64,000 nucleotides of DNA from JALORV01 sp963766365 (GTDB lineage: Bacteria > Pseudomonadota > Gammaproteobacteria > Burkholderiales > Burkholderiaceae_F), in the NCBI GenBank assembly GCA_963766365.1, contig CAVXZK010000012.1, positions 1-64,000 of the forward strand. The letters run 5' to 3'. Positions 27,239 to 37,200 of the stretch are shown piece after piece; positions within the stretch are counted from its first letter, which is position 1; each line of letters opens with the position of its first letter. A program made the translations under genes and the position numbers. Below the pieces are notes generated by a model. It worked only from the letters and a program-made list of their open reading frames with translations. It had not been told where the DNA came from and did not search any database.

Positions 27239-28972
27239 TCAGTTCGATCGGACCCAGACGCGAAACACCTCGTCGAAGCGCGCGCGGCGCGTGACTTCGT
27301 AGGCCAGCGTCCATTCCCCCACCGGCGGCGCGTCGTCACTCAAGCTGCGCTGACTATCGCGCTGGATTGCGACGCGGCAGAGGCCGGCATCAGCCGGGCG
27401 CTCGAACCTGATGTGTCCGTGGTAGGCGAGCATCGCGCGCACCCCGACCGGCAAGCTCACTGCCTCGACACAGGTTGCGCCGCCGGTGCGCTGCACCTGC
27501 TGTCCAAGCACCGTTGCGATCGATACGTAGGAGCGCGCGTTGTCGACCGCCGGCGCGTAGAGCGCGACGGCAGCGGGGCCGATCAGCGCGAGTCCGCCAG
27601 CGGCCATGAACGGACCGGTCCAGATCATCGGCGGGCGTTCGCGTATGCGCCACATGGCGATGGCGATCCAGGCCACAGTGGCGGCAGCAGCGATCGCGAC
27701 GTGCCAGAAAACAACCTCTGGTTCGAAGTCGGGAGTGAGGCGCGCCATCGAAGCCGCCATTTTTGGAGGGATCCCGCTGTTCCATGCCACGAAGTACAGC
27801 CACAAGGCCGCAAACGCCAGCGTGAACAGTGCCAGCGAGAACCAGTCGATGGCATCCTCGGCCGTGCGCTTCAGCGATGAGACGCCGAACGTGGCCAGAA
27901 TGACCAAGGGCGGAATCGTCATCAGGAACTCCCTCTCGCTCGCGTCCGCAGCAAGCAGCGTTGCGCCCAGGCCGGCGGCGGCGAAGAGGAGCGGCAACGC
28001 AATATGGGGGCGCCGCAGGAAGTGCCGCCATGAGTAGATCGTCCAGAGTGCGAACGGCCACAACGGCCATGCATACCAGCCGACATTGCGCAGCAACCAG
28101 AGAAGGTTTTCGATGCCAGGGGCGCCGATGGTCGTGCGATTCCAGTGCCACCATGCCGTGAAGTACGAATCTGCCGCCAGCGGGTGCGCCATCCAGGCGC
28201 CCAGGGGCCAGAGTGCGAAGACGGCGACGGCCAGCGCGACCAGAATCATCGCCCGTTCCGTGCGGCGAGCACCGAAGGACAACGCGAACGACACGCTGGC
28301 CAGTCCCAGGACTGCGACAGGAAGCAGGCCCCGCGTCAACGCGACGGCTCCCAGGGCTACTCCGGCAACCGCGGTACCGGTCCACGGATTGTCCAGTGAA
28401 TACGCAAGCCCGAACAACGTGACGCAAGTCAGTGCGAGCAAGGCGGACTCGGCGCCGGTTTCATGCAGGCGCGCGATCACGCCGAAGGTGGCGATCAGCA
28501 ACAGAACCGACACATCGGCCAGCATGCGGCCGTAATCCCGGGGAGAGGCTTCACCGCCAAACGCCAAGGCGACTGGCTGGGCCTCGTCGCGTCGCGCGAG
28601 CCGGTAGGTGGAATACCAGAGGGCCCACGTGCCGATGGCAAACCAGAGGACGGAAACCAGGCGGGCGGCATCGATGGCCCCGAGCCACGTCCCGAGCGCA
28701 CTGACAAGGAGCGCTCCGATCCAGAAGGGCAGCGGACCTTCCTCTGGCAACGGTTCTCCTGCAACCGACGGTAGCCACCACTCGAGGCTGGAGCCCGTGG
28801 CCATACTCCACGCGACGCCAAAGGAGCTGGCGTCTTCCGTACTCCAGGGCTGACGACCGAAGAGCCCTGGAAAGATGTACAGCGCGAGCAGCCCGAAAAG
28901 CGCCCAACGCGGGAATTCAGCCGCGGCCGCTTCCGTGACACGCGAGGGGGAGGGGCGGTGTTCGAAGCTCAT
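27239..28972 (-). CDS. ArnT/PMT-like integral membrane glycosyltransferase
   Basis: About 577 residues with 12 or more hydrophobic helices. The early lumenal loop FGRQPWSTEDASSFGVAWSMATG has the acidic residues expected of a GT-C transferase of the ArnT/PMT type, where a short ED motif takes part in catalysis, followed by PSVAGEPLPEEGPLPFWIGA. Such enzymes move a sugar from a polyprenyl-phosphate carrier to lipid A or protein. The substrate here is unknown. A C-terminal soluble part of about 100 residues (TGGATCVEAVSLPVGVRAML) is present. I chose ATG 28972 (MSFEHRPSP). The rpmE terminator lies just upstream, so it should have its own promoter. Confidence 0.75.
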   Translation of the reverse strand: MSFEHRPSPSRVTEAAAAEFPRWALFGLLALYIFPGLFGRQPWSTEDASSFGVAWSMATGSSLEWWLPSVAGEPLPEEGPLPFWIGALLVSALGTWLGAIDAARLVSVLWFAIGTWALWYSTYRLARRDEAQPVALAFGGEASPRDYGRMLADVSVLLLIATFGVIARLHETGAESALLALTCVTLFGLAYSLDNPWTGTAVAGVALGAVALTRGLLPVAVLGLASVSFALSFGARRTERAMILVALAVAVFALWPLGAWMAHPLAADSYFTAWWHWNRTTIGAPGIENLLWLLRNVGWYAWPLWPFALWTIYSWRHFLRRPHIALPLLFAAAGLGATLLAADASEREFLMTIPPLVILATFGVSSLKRTAEDAIDWFSLALFTLAFAALWLYFVAWNSGIPPKMAASMARLTPDFEPEVVFWHVAIAAAATVAWIAIAMWRIRERPPMIWTGPFMAAGGLALIGPAAVALYAPAVDNARSYVSIATVLGQQVQRTGGATCVEAVSLPVGVRAMLAYHGHIRFERPADAGLCRVAIQRDSQRSLSDDAPPVGEWTLAYEVTRRARFDEVFRVWVRSN

Positions 28973-29004
28973 CGGCTGCGGAACCGGGGTGCCTGCTGAC
29001 AGCA

Positions 29005-29032
29005 ACAAAAAGGGCAGCCCGGGCTGCCCTTT
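29005..29032 (-). terminator. Intrinsic terminator after rpmE (minus strand)
   Basis: A 12-bp perfect arm pair AAAGGGCAGCCC / GGGCTGCCCTTT (29009-29032), with on the minus strand a run of T after the stem. It is 25 bases past the rpmE stop. The two arms abut, so the loop must open some G-C pairs. Confidence 0.85.
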
Positions 29033-29056
29033 GCTGTTCTGCCTCCGGCAGCCTTT

Positions 29057-29368
29057 TTACCTGCGGCGTGCCTTGGCAGCGCTGGCTTGCGCGACGGCGG
29101 CTGCGGCGGCGGCATTGACCGCCTCGCTCTTCGCGGCAAACTTCTGGCGGAACTTCTCGACGCGGCCCGTTTCGACGATGCGCGTCTGGGCCCCGGTGTA
29201 GAACGGGTGCGACTCCGAAGACGTATCCAGTTTGAAGAGCGGGTAGGTCTTGCCTTCGAAATCGATCGTATCGCGCGTCTGCAGCGTGGAACGCGTGATG
29301 AACTTGAAGTCGTTCTGCATGTCCTGGAACACGACTTCACGGTATTCGGGGTGGATGCCTTGCTTCAT
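29057..29368 (-). CDS. rpmE2: 50S ribosomal protein L31 type B
   Basis: A 103-residue L31 protein. It starts MKQGIHPEYREVVFQDM and has SRSTLQTRDTIDFEGKTYPLFKLDTSSESHPFYTG (type B pattern) with none of the four zinc cysteines of type A. The tail is unusually rich in alanine (VNAAAAAAVAQASAAKARRR), about 15-20 residues longer than most. A GAGG ribosome site precedes ATG 29368. It follows rho in the standard trxA-rho-rpmE order but is separated from it by rho's own terminator, so it has its own promoter in the 160 bases after 29369. Confidence 0.92.
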   Translation of the reverse strand: MKQGIHPEYREVVFQDMQNDFKFITRSTLQTRDTIDFEGKTYPLFKLDTSSESHPFYTGAQTRIVETGRVEKFRQKFAAKSEAVNAAAAAAVAQASAAKARRR

Positions 29369-29522
29369 TTTCTGCCTCGTTTTGGGCCGCCCGATCGAGG
29401 GGTGACTAGGTGCTTCTCACCCTTGGTCTGCCTCGACCACGGTCCCGTTTTTCGGAAACCGCGCATTATCCGGGAAATCAGGGTCCCGGGCAAGCTGCAA
29501 GCAGTTGCAAGCCTTTGTTTTC

Positions 29523-29556
29523 AAAAAGATCGACTGGCTCCGCCAGCGATCTTTTT
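29523..29556 (-). terminator. Intrinsic terminator after rho
   Basis: AAAAAGATCG and CGATCTTTTT flank an inner CTGGC-TCC-GCCAG stem with one bulged A. A-run and T-run on either side make it work on both strands. It is 45 bases past the rho stop codon (minus strand). Confidence 0.88.
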
Positions 29557-29601
29557 CATTTCATAACGCGCAAAAGTAGGGGTGCACTCTTGCGCGAGGC
29601 A

Positions 29602-30864
29602 TTAGCCTCCTCGCCGCATCATGTCGAAGAACTCGGCGTTGTTCTTCGTGGCCTTCATCTTGTCGAGGAGGAATTCCATCGCCTCGATCTCGTCCATGCC
29701 GTAGAGCAATTTCCGCAGGATCCAGACCTTCTGCAGGATCTCGGGCTTCAGCAGCAACTCTTCCTTGCGCGTTCCCGAGCGGTTCACGTTGAGTGCCGGG
29801 TAGACGCGCTTCTCGGCCAACCGGCGCTCCATGTGGATTTCCATGTTGCCGGTGCCCTTGAACTCCTCGTAAATGACGTCGTCCATTCGCGAGCCGGTGT
29901 CGATCAGCGCGGTCGCGATGATGGTGAGCGAGCCGCCTTCCTCGATGTTGCGGGCGGCGCCGAAGAAGCGCTTCGGCCGCTGCAGCGCGTTGGCGTCGAC
30001 ACCGCCGGTCAGCACCTTGCCGGAGGCCGGCACGACCGTGTTGTAGGCGCGCGCCAGGCGCGTGATCGAGTCGAGCAGGATGACCACATCCTTCTTGCTC
30101 TCGGCCAGCCGCTTGGCCTTCTCGATGACCATTTCTGCGACCTGGACGTGACGTGTAGCCGGCTCGTCGAATGTCGACGCGACCACTTCGCCGCGCACTG
30201 AGCGCTGCATCTCGGTCACTTCCTCCGGACGCTCGTCGATCAGCAGCACGATCAGGACAACGTCAGGATGATTAGCCGCGATGGCGTGGGCGATGTGCTG
30301 CATCAGCACGGTCTTGCCACTCTTCGGACTCGAAACCAGCAGCCCGCGCTGGCCTTTGCCGATCGGCGCGATGATGTCGATCAAGCGGCCGGTGATGTTC
30401 TCGTCGCCCTTCATGTCGCGCTCGAGGGTCAGCGGCTGGTTCGGGAACAGGGGTGTCAGGTTCTCGAACAGGATGCGATGCTTGGTGGCCTCGGGAGCGA
30501 CGCCGTTGACTTTGTCGACCTTGACCAGTGCAAAGTACCGCTCCCCGTCCTTCGGCGTGCGCACCTCACCCTCGATCGAGTCTCCGGTATGCAGGTTGAA
30601 GCGCCGGATCTGCGATGGCGAGATGTAGATGTCGTCCGTGCTCGCCAGGTACGACGTCTCGGGCGAGCGCAGGAAGCCGAAGCCGTCGGGCAACACTTCG
30701 AGGGTGCCGTCACCGAAAATCTGCTCGCCACTTTTGGCGCGCTTCTTCAGGATCGCGAACATCAACTCCTGCTTGCGCATCCGGTTGGCGTTGTCGATCT
30801 CGAGGCCGATGGCCATTTCGAGTAACTGGGAAACGTGCAGGGCTTTGAGTTCTGAAAGGTGCAT
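29602..30864 (-). CDS. rho: Transcription termination factor Rho
   Basis: Hexameric RNA-dependent ATPase that ends transcription of untranslated RNA. It has 420 residues, full length. The N-terminal helical part MHLSELKALHVSQLLEMA is followed by the cold-shock-like RNA-binding fold with GFGFLRSPETSYLAS, the Walker A loop VSSPKSGKTVLMQH, Walker B VVILLDSITRLARAYN, and the Q/R-loop region RPKRFFGAARNIEEGG. It ends FDMMRRGG. No Shine-Dalgarno is obvious before ATG 30864; rho is autoregulated through its leader in E. coli. Confidence 0.97.
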   Translation of the reverse strand: MHLSELKALHVSQLLEMAIGLEIDNANRMRKQELMFAILKKRAKSGEQIFGDGTLEVLPDGFGFLRSPETSYLASTDDIYISPSQIRRFNLHTGDSIEGEVRTPKDGERYFALVKVDKVNGVAPEATKHRILFENLTPLFPNQPLTLERDMKGDENITGRLIDIIAPIGKGQRGLLVSSPKSGKTVLMQHIAHAIAANHPDVVLIVLLIDERPEEVTEMQRSVRGEVVASTFDEPATRHVQVAEMVIEKAKRLAESKKDVVILLDSITRLARAYNTVVPASGKVLTGGVDANALQRPKRFFGAARNIEEGGSLTIIATALIDTGSRMDDVIYEEFKGTGNMEIHMERRLAEKRVYPALNVNRSGTRKEELLLKPEILQKVWILRKLLYGMDEIEAMEFLLDKMKATKNNAEFFDMMRRGG

Positions 30865-30954
30865 GGAGACAACCGGAGGAGTGGTGGGACGCCCTTTGAC
30901 TGTTCCGGGCGCCCGCGGGGCAGGCGGGCCGGCAAGCGCCGGCCCGGGTGAAGA

Positions 30955-31278
30955 TCAGATGTTGCTGTCGATGAACTGGGTGAGCTGGGACTTGGAGAGT
31001 GCGCCGACCTTGGTGCCGACAACGGCCCCGTTTTTGAACAGCATCAGCGTCGGAATGCCGCGGATGCCGTACTTGGCCGGCGTCGACTGGTTCTCATCGA
31101 CGTTGAGCTTGGCGACCGCAATCTTTCCGCCGTACTCCTTGGAGACTTCATCCAGGATCGGCGCAATCATGCGGCACGGGCCGCACCATTCGGCCCAGTA
31201 GTCCACCAGAACCGGTGTGTCGGATTTGAGGACGTCCTGCTCGAAGCTGGAGTCGCTGACGTACTTGATGTCACTCAT
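30955..31278 (-). CDS. trxA: Thioredoxin 1
   Basis: Disulfide reductase of the cytoplasm, 107 residues, with active site YWAEWCGPCRMIAP and the cis-Pro loop GIRGIPTLMLFKNG. ATG 31278 (MSDIKYVSD) follows AAGGA at a good distance. rho starts 90 bases downstream. The 180 bases upstream are shared with the divergent AddB-like gene. Confidence 0.96.
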   Translation of the reverse strand: MSDIKYVSDSSFEQDVLKSDTPVLVDYWAEWCGPCRMIAPILDEVSKEYGGKIAVAKLNVDENQSTPAKYGIRGIPTLMLFKNGAVVGTKVGALSKSQLTQFIDSNI

Positions 31279-31458
31279 TTGAGTCCTTCTGGCGCCAGAT
31301 GTAGCGCGCAAACACAAGGATGGAAAAGTGGGGATAGTGGCGCCGGTGCACAACCCCAATGGGCGGAGTGGCAGGCTCGATGCGGAGGCAATGTTAACAC
31401 CGCGGGCGGGTTTTGCGCGCATTTTCTGTCCGAGGGGCCGAGTTCATACAATCGGTCG

Positions 31459-34260
31459 ATGACGCTCGAACGCCTGCAACTTCCAGCTGACGCCCGCTTC
31501 TGGCCGGCCGCCGGACGGGCAGTATGTGACTTTGCGGCCCACTGCGGGGCACCCGAGCGACGGTTCCAGAGCATCCACTGGCTGGTGCCCAGCGGCTCAC
31601 ACGCGGTGCTCGCGCGCGCGGCCCTGCGCGACGCGCTGGGAGGCGCGGCCTTCGCTCCTCCCCGCATTGCACCTCTGACCACCTGGCTTGGGCGGGCACT
31701 GGTTGCGGGCACGGCGGCTCGCGCGGAACTCTACGCAGCACTGCGGGGCAGTGCCTGGGTGCGCGAGGCATTTGGCGATCAAACTGCCGCGCTGTGGTCA
31801 CTCGCACGTGACGTGGCCCAACTGAGCGATGAGCTCACCTGGGCTGCGGTAGACAGCCCCGAGGCGTTCGATGGTCGCCTTGCGGCGAGCCTGGCGCGGC
31901 ATTTCCATCGCCGAGCAGCGCGAGCCTTGGGGCCGCAGGCGCAACTGGTGCTGCAACTGTGGCGGGTACGTCGGAGCGCCGGCGATGGTGCTGCCGGCGC
32001 CTGGCGCGAACTTGCGGCACGTGCTGCGCAGGCCACGGCCCCGCTGGTGTATCTGTCGCCCGTTGCCGTGACCGACACAACGGGCGACGGCATCGCTCCA
32101 TGGGAGCGTTGCTTTGTCGAGCGCTGGGCAGAGAACGCGCCCGTCCTGTTGCTGGTGCCTGACCTTGCGGCCGCCTTGAGTGGCCGGCCGCTGCTGGTCG
32201 CCGCATGGCCGGAGATCGCCGGGACCGATGTCTCGGCACCCATAGCAGCACGGGCCGATGCGGTGCGTGGCAAGGAGGGGGCAAGGCGACCTCCGCTCGC
32301 TATCGTTGACGCGGATTCGCTGGAGGACGAGGCCACCTCGGTGGCGCGGCAGGTTCTGGCGTGGAGGCGCGAGGGCGTCGAGTCGATTGCGCTCGTGGCT
32401 CTCGATCGAATGACCGCGCGCCGGGTCCGCGCCCTGCTCGAGCGCGCACAGATCGGCGTGCGCGACGAGACCGGCTGGCGACTCTCGACGACCAGCGCGG
32501 CGGCCGCTGTCATGCGCTGGTACGACCTCGTCGCCGACGATCTGTACTGGCGCGATCTGCTGGACTGGCTGAAATCGAGCTTCACGCTGTCGGACCGGCC
32601 GGACAAGGCGCAGGAGATCCTGGCGTTCGAGCGTGCAATCCGCACTCGTGGCGTACTTCAGGGAGCGCGCGCGATACGGCTGGCACTGGCGGAAGAACTC
32701 CGCCACGCCGGATCGTCGGCGCCCGCGGCGGGTGCGCTCCAGGTGCTGGTGCTGCTGGAGGGACAGATCCGGGCAATACGCAACGCCGGGCCGACGCTGG
32801 CAGCACACGCGCGAGCCCTGCAGACTTCCTTGGAGGCACTGGGCATGCGCACCGCGCTGGCGGCCGATCCGGTGGGCCGGGATGTGCTGCGCGAAATCGA
32901 TGCGCTCGCCGCAGAGCTCGACTCTGCTGGGACGCGGGCACGCGTCGAGGAGTTCCGTGCACTGCTCGCGGCGCGTTTCGAGGAAGCGGCCTACGTGGAT
33001 CGCGAGGTCGACTCGCCAGTCACCATGATGTCGCTGTCCGCTACTGCGCTGCGCACCTTCGACGCAGCCGTCCTGATCGGTGCGGACGAAGACCATCTGC
33101 CGACGGCTCCCGGCGAGTTGCTGTTCCTCTCCAACGACGTGCGTGCGGAACTGGGGCTCGCCACCGCCGACGCCGCGCTGCGGGAACAGGCGGGGCAACT
33201 GGCGGCGTTGCTGGCGACCACGCCGCATGTCGTGGCCACGTGGCGGTGCCGCCGCGGCGATGAACCGAACTCACTTTCTCCACTGCTGGAGCGTCTGCGC
33301 TTCGTCGCTGCCCGAGCAACGGGCTCTGACCTCGCACGTCGCACCGAGCCTGACGACTTCGAGATCGAGTCGGTCGCGCTCGAGTGTCCCGCCCCGAGTG
33401 CCGCGTCGCTGCTGCCGGCGCGACTGTCGGCCAGTCATGCGCAGAGCCTGGTGGACTGTCCTTATCAGTTTTACGCGCGGCGGCTGCTCCGGCTGGATCC
33501 CGCGGAGGACGTGGTCGAGGCGCCGGGCAAGCGAGAGTTCGGAGAGGCGCTGCACGAGGTGCTGCGGAGATTCCATGCGGAATGGGGCGCGGCTGACCTC
33601 GGCGCCGTGGAACCGGATCGGCTGAGGCTGAGCCTGGCGCAGCATGCGAACGAAGTTTTCACGCGAGAAAAGGCGCGCATGCCGGGACTGCTCGCGTTCG
33701 AGCGCCGCTTCCTTGGTCTCGTCGATGATTACGTCTCGTGGGCGCAGCAGCACAGCAGCGCGGGCTGGCGCTGGTCAGCGGCCGAGCTGGCAATTGCGCG
33801 CGCGCTGGTTCTCGACGATGGCCGCGAAGTAGAGCTGACAGGCCGTCTCGACCGGGTTGACCGCAAGTCAGACGGCACGTTGTTGGTGCTCGACTACAAG
33901 GCGCGCGTCGCTGACGACCTCCGGCGCAGATTGAAGGTGGCCGGTGAGGACGTTCAGCTGCCGTTCTACGGACTGCTGCTGCGGGAATCGCAGCCTGCAT
34001 ATGGCGGGATCGGTGCCGCGTATGTCGCCTTTGACCGCGGCCGGGAGAACGTGAGCGGAGTCCAGATGATTGCGCCTACGCAGCCGTTCGAAGGGCTGGT
34101 GGACGAAGTGGGGACACGGTTACGCGCTGATCTGCAGCGCATCGCCGACGGTGTGCCGCTGCCTGCGCTGGGACGACCAGCGACCTGCGAAAACTGCGAG
34201 ATGCGAGGGCTGTGCCGGCGCGACTACTGGGAGCATGACGCGGGGACTCAGGATGAGTGA
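31459..34260 (+). CDS. AddB-like PD-(D/E)XK nuclease with iron-sulfur motif (TIGR03623-type)
   Basis: About 933 residues. The C-terminal 220 or so hold a RecB-type nuclease domain: ELTGRLDRVDRKSDGTLLVLDYKARV contains the catalytic Asp and the D-Y-K motif. It is bracketed by cysteines as in AddB: VDCPYQFYARRLL on one side and TCENCEMRGLC on the other, four in all, so a 4Fe-4S cluster is likely. The N-terminal 600 residues look like an inactivated helicase: a region of Ala/Leu-rich helices with DADSLEDEATSVARQVLAWRREG and VLIGADEDHLPTAPGELLFLS (a worn motif V/VI). I do not see an intact Walker A. The product should work with the next gene as a double-strand-break end-processing complex. ATG 31459 was chosen as the start of recognisable sequence; the frame is open further upstream. 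Confidence 0.82.
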   Translation: MTLERLQLPADARFWPAAGRAVCDFAAHCGAPERRFQSIHWLVPSGSHAVLARAALRDALGGAAFAPPRIAPLTTWLGRALVAGTAARAELYAALRGSAWVREAFGDQTAALWSLARDVAQLSDELTWAAVDSPEAFDGRLAASLARHFHRRAARALGPQAQLVLQLWRVRRSAGDGAAGAWRELAARAAQATAPLVYLSPVAVTDTTGDGIAPWERCFVERWAENAPVLLLVPDLAAALSGRPLLVAAWPEIAGTDVSAPIAARADAVRGKEGARRPPLAIVDADSLEDEATSVARQVLAWRREGVESIALVALDRMTARRVRALLERAQIGVRDETGWRLSTTSAAAAVMRWYDLVADDLYWRDLLDWLKSSFTLSDRPDKAQEILAFERAIRTRGVLQGARAIRLALAEELRHAGSSAPAAGALQVLVLLEGQIRAIRNAGPTLAAHARALQTSLEALGMRTALAADPVGRDVLREIDALAAELDSAGTRARVEEFRALLAARFEEAAYVDREVDSPVTMMSLSATALRTFDAAVLIGADEDHLPTAPGELLFLSNDVRAELGLATADAALREQAGQLAALLATTPHVVATWRCRRGDEPNSLSPLLERLRFVAARATGSDLARRTEPDDFEIESVALECPAPSAASLLPARLSASHAQSLVDCPYQFYARRLLRLDPAEDVVEAPGKREFGEALHEVLRRFHAEWGAADLGAVEPDRLRLSLAQHANEVFTREKARMPGLLAFERRFLGLVDDYVSWAQQHSSAGWRWSAAELAIARALVLDDGREVELTGRLDRVDRKSDGTLLVLDYKARVADDLRRRLKVAGEDVQLPFYGLLLRESQPAYGGIGAAYVAFDRGRENVSGVQMIAPTQPFEGLVDEVGTRLRADLQRIADGVPLPALGRPATCENCEMRGLCRRDYWEHDAGTQDE

Positions 34261-37200
34261 CTACCTCGCTGACGAAAGGCCCATTGGCGGGGATGAGTTC
34301 ACGCGCCAGGCCTGCGATCCGAATGCCAGTGTCGTCGTCGAGGCGTGCGCGGGCAGCGGCAAGACGTGGCTCTTGGTCGCCAGGATCATCAGAGCGCTGC
34401 TGGCCGGTTATGAACCCGGCGAGATCCTCGCCATCACTTTCACGCGGCGCGCCGCGCAGGAAATGCGCGCGCGTCTGCTCAGCGCCCTGCAGGAACTTGC
34501 GCGGGGAGATGACGATGCAATCCAGGCATTTTTGCTGGCGCGAGGACTGGACGCGGCCGCTGCTCGATCCGCAGTGGCTCCCGCCCGCAGGCTCTATGAG
34601 CGCGTCGTCACCGCGCGCGTGCCGGTCACTGTCGAGACCTTCCACGGGTGGTTCTGGCGGCTGATCGCACGCGCGCCGCTCGGGGCGGGAGTGCCGTTTG
34701 CGCCGACGCTGCTCGAGAACTCCGAACGCGTGCGCGCGGACGCGTGGCTGCATTTCACCGCAATGCTGGTGCGCGACGAACATGCTGAAGCGCGCGCAGC
34801 GTGGGAGTGGCTGGTCGATGAACTGGGCGACTCTTCGGCGCGCAAATTGTTGCTGCAGTTCCTCCACAAACGTGCCGAATGGTGGAGCTATGCGGCGGGC
34901 GATGAGGAAGCGGCGTTCGCGCGCGCCCTTGAACCGCTGCGCGTGGTCGGTGACGAGGACCCGATGATCCAGGTGCGGACGCCGGAAATCGTCACGGCGA
35001 TGCAGGAACTGCTGGATCTCTGGGGGACTATCGCTCCGCCGGGCGTCCGGATCCAGGAGGCGATCGACCGTGCGCGACGCTGGCTGCCATCAGTCGACAC
35101 TCGGCCAGGGCGGGACTTCCTGGCCGCCTGCCACGTGGTGCTGACCAAGGAACTCACTCCGCGCGACCTTCTGTTGCCGGCCAGGATTGCCCGCAAGCTC
35201 GGCGCAGCGGATGCCGCGCGCTATGCGACAGCGCATGCCCACGTCATTGGACGACTGCTCGATCTCATCGAGCAGCGCCGCACCTGGCGCGCGCTCAGAC
35301 TCAATGACGCGGGCCTGACCTGCGGCCGCCTGCTGGTCGCCGCGTACCAGCGGCTCAAGGCGCAGCAACAGGCGCTCGACTTCACCGACCTGGAGTGGCA
35401 TGCGCACCGGCTGCTCGCCGACCCCGACAACGCGGCCTACATGCAGGTCCGGCTCGACGCACGCTATCGCCAGGTTCTGCTCGACGAGTTCCAGGACACC
35501 AATCCGCTCCAATGGCAGGTGCTGCAGTCCTGGCTGGGAGCGTATGGCCTACTCGATGCTGGAGAAGCGGTCGCAGGCGAGGATCGGCCGCGCGTGTTCA
35601 TCGTCGGCGATCCCAAACAGTCGATCTATCGCTTCCGGCGCGCCGAGCCACGCGTGTTCGACGCGGCGATGGAGTTGCTGCGCCGGGACTTCGCGGCGAC
35701 ACACCTGCGCACCAACGTCACCCGGCGCAATGCCCGCACGATTGTCGAGGTGCTCAACCGCACGATGCCGGGAGGCAATCCTCTGTTCCAGGCACAAGAC
35801 ACGCATTCTCGCCGCGACGGCGCCTTCGTGCTGCTGCCACTCGCGGAGACCGAGCCGAAGGCGGACGTGGCCGAGGCGCAGACCCTGCGCGACGTGCTGT
35901 CGGTCGCCCGCAGCGAGCCCGATCAAGATGCGCGCTATCGCGAGGGCAGGGTGCTGGCCAACGAGATTGCTCACTGGGTCGCTCGCACGCGAGTTGCGCT
36001 CGACGATGGCGCCGAGCGTGCGGCGCGCTGGTCGGACGTCCTTGTCCTCGTCCGTCGCCGCACGCATCTGGAGGCCTACGAGCGGGCGCTGCGGGATGCC
36101 GGGTTGCCCTTTGTCAGCGACCGGCGCGGGGGGTTGCTGACGACGCTCGAGGCCGAAGACCTCATCGCATTGCTCGACTTTCTGACCTCTCCGTACGCGA
36201 ACCTTCGCCTCGCCCATGCGCTGCGCAGCCCGGTGTTCGGCTGCAGTGACGAGGACCTGATCGTACTGGCCGCCGCGCCCGGCGCGAGCTGGTGGGAACG
36301 GCTGCAGGGTCTTGGCAGCGAGGCATCGGCCGCGTTGCTTCGCGCGCGCCAGCTGCTGCAATGGTGGCTCGATCTCGCCGGCGTGGTGCCGGTGCATGAC
36401 CTGCTCGATCGCATTTATCACGAGGGCGATGTGAGGCGCCGCTACGCTGCAGTTGCACCGGCCGTACTGCACCCGCAGGTCCAGGCCAATCTCGATGCCT
36501 TCATTGAACTCGCACTGGCGATCGACGCTGGACGCTATCCGAGCCTGCCCCGCTTCATCGACGAACTGGCGAGCCTCAAGCGCCATGGCACCGACGAGGC
36601 ACCGGACGAGGGGGCGACCGACGCGGGCGACGCGTTGCGGGTGATGACGATCCATGGGGCGAAGGGGCTGGAAGCCGAAATCGTCGTCCTGGCAGACGCC
36701 CACGCGCGCGCCGCCCCGGAGGGGGAGAGCGTCCTGGTCGTCTGGCCGCCGCAGTCCGCGACGCCGGAGCACTTCTCGCTCGTCGCGCGGGGCGACGCTG
36801 CCGCCCCGGACCCGGTGCGCGCCGCCTGGTTCAGCGAGGACGAGGCGCAGTGCGCGCAGGAGGACTGGAACCTGCTCTACGTGGCGGCGACGCGTGCGCG
36901 GCAGGTGCTGATCGTTTCCGGCACGGCGCCGGCGCGCGGGGAGCTCGACGGGACCTGGTACACGACCCTGCAGCGCGCCGAGAGCGTTTCTGCCGGCGCG
37001 GCGCCCGCCGAGCGCATCGAAGCGCCCCAGCGTGCGCGACGGGTGTTCGACTTCCTGCCCGAACCTCTGCCGACCGGCCAGCGCGTCGGCTCGGAAGCGG
37101 AAACCGAGGCCATGCGACTCGGCCGTGCCTGGCATGCGCTTCTCGAACTCGGGAACGCCGCGCAGGTTGATGCCGTCATGCGCTCGCACGGACTCACGCC

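Noticed and set aside
35549..37189. A 546-codon minus-strand frame opposite the AddA-like gene
   Set aside because: No recognisable motifs; the sense strand carries all helicase motifs.
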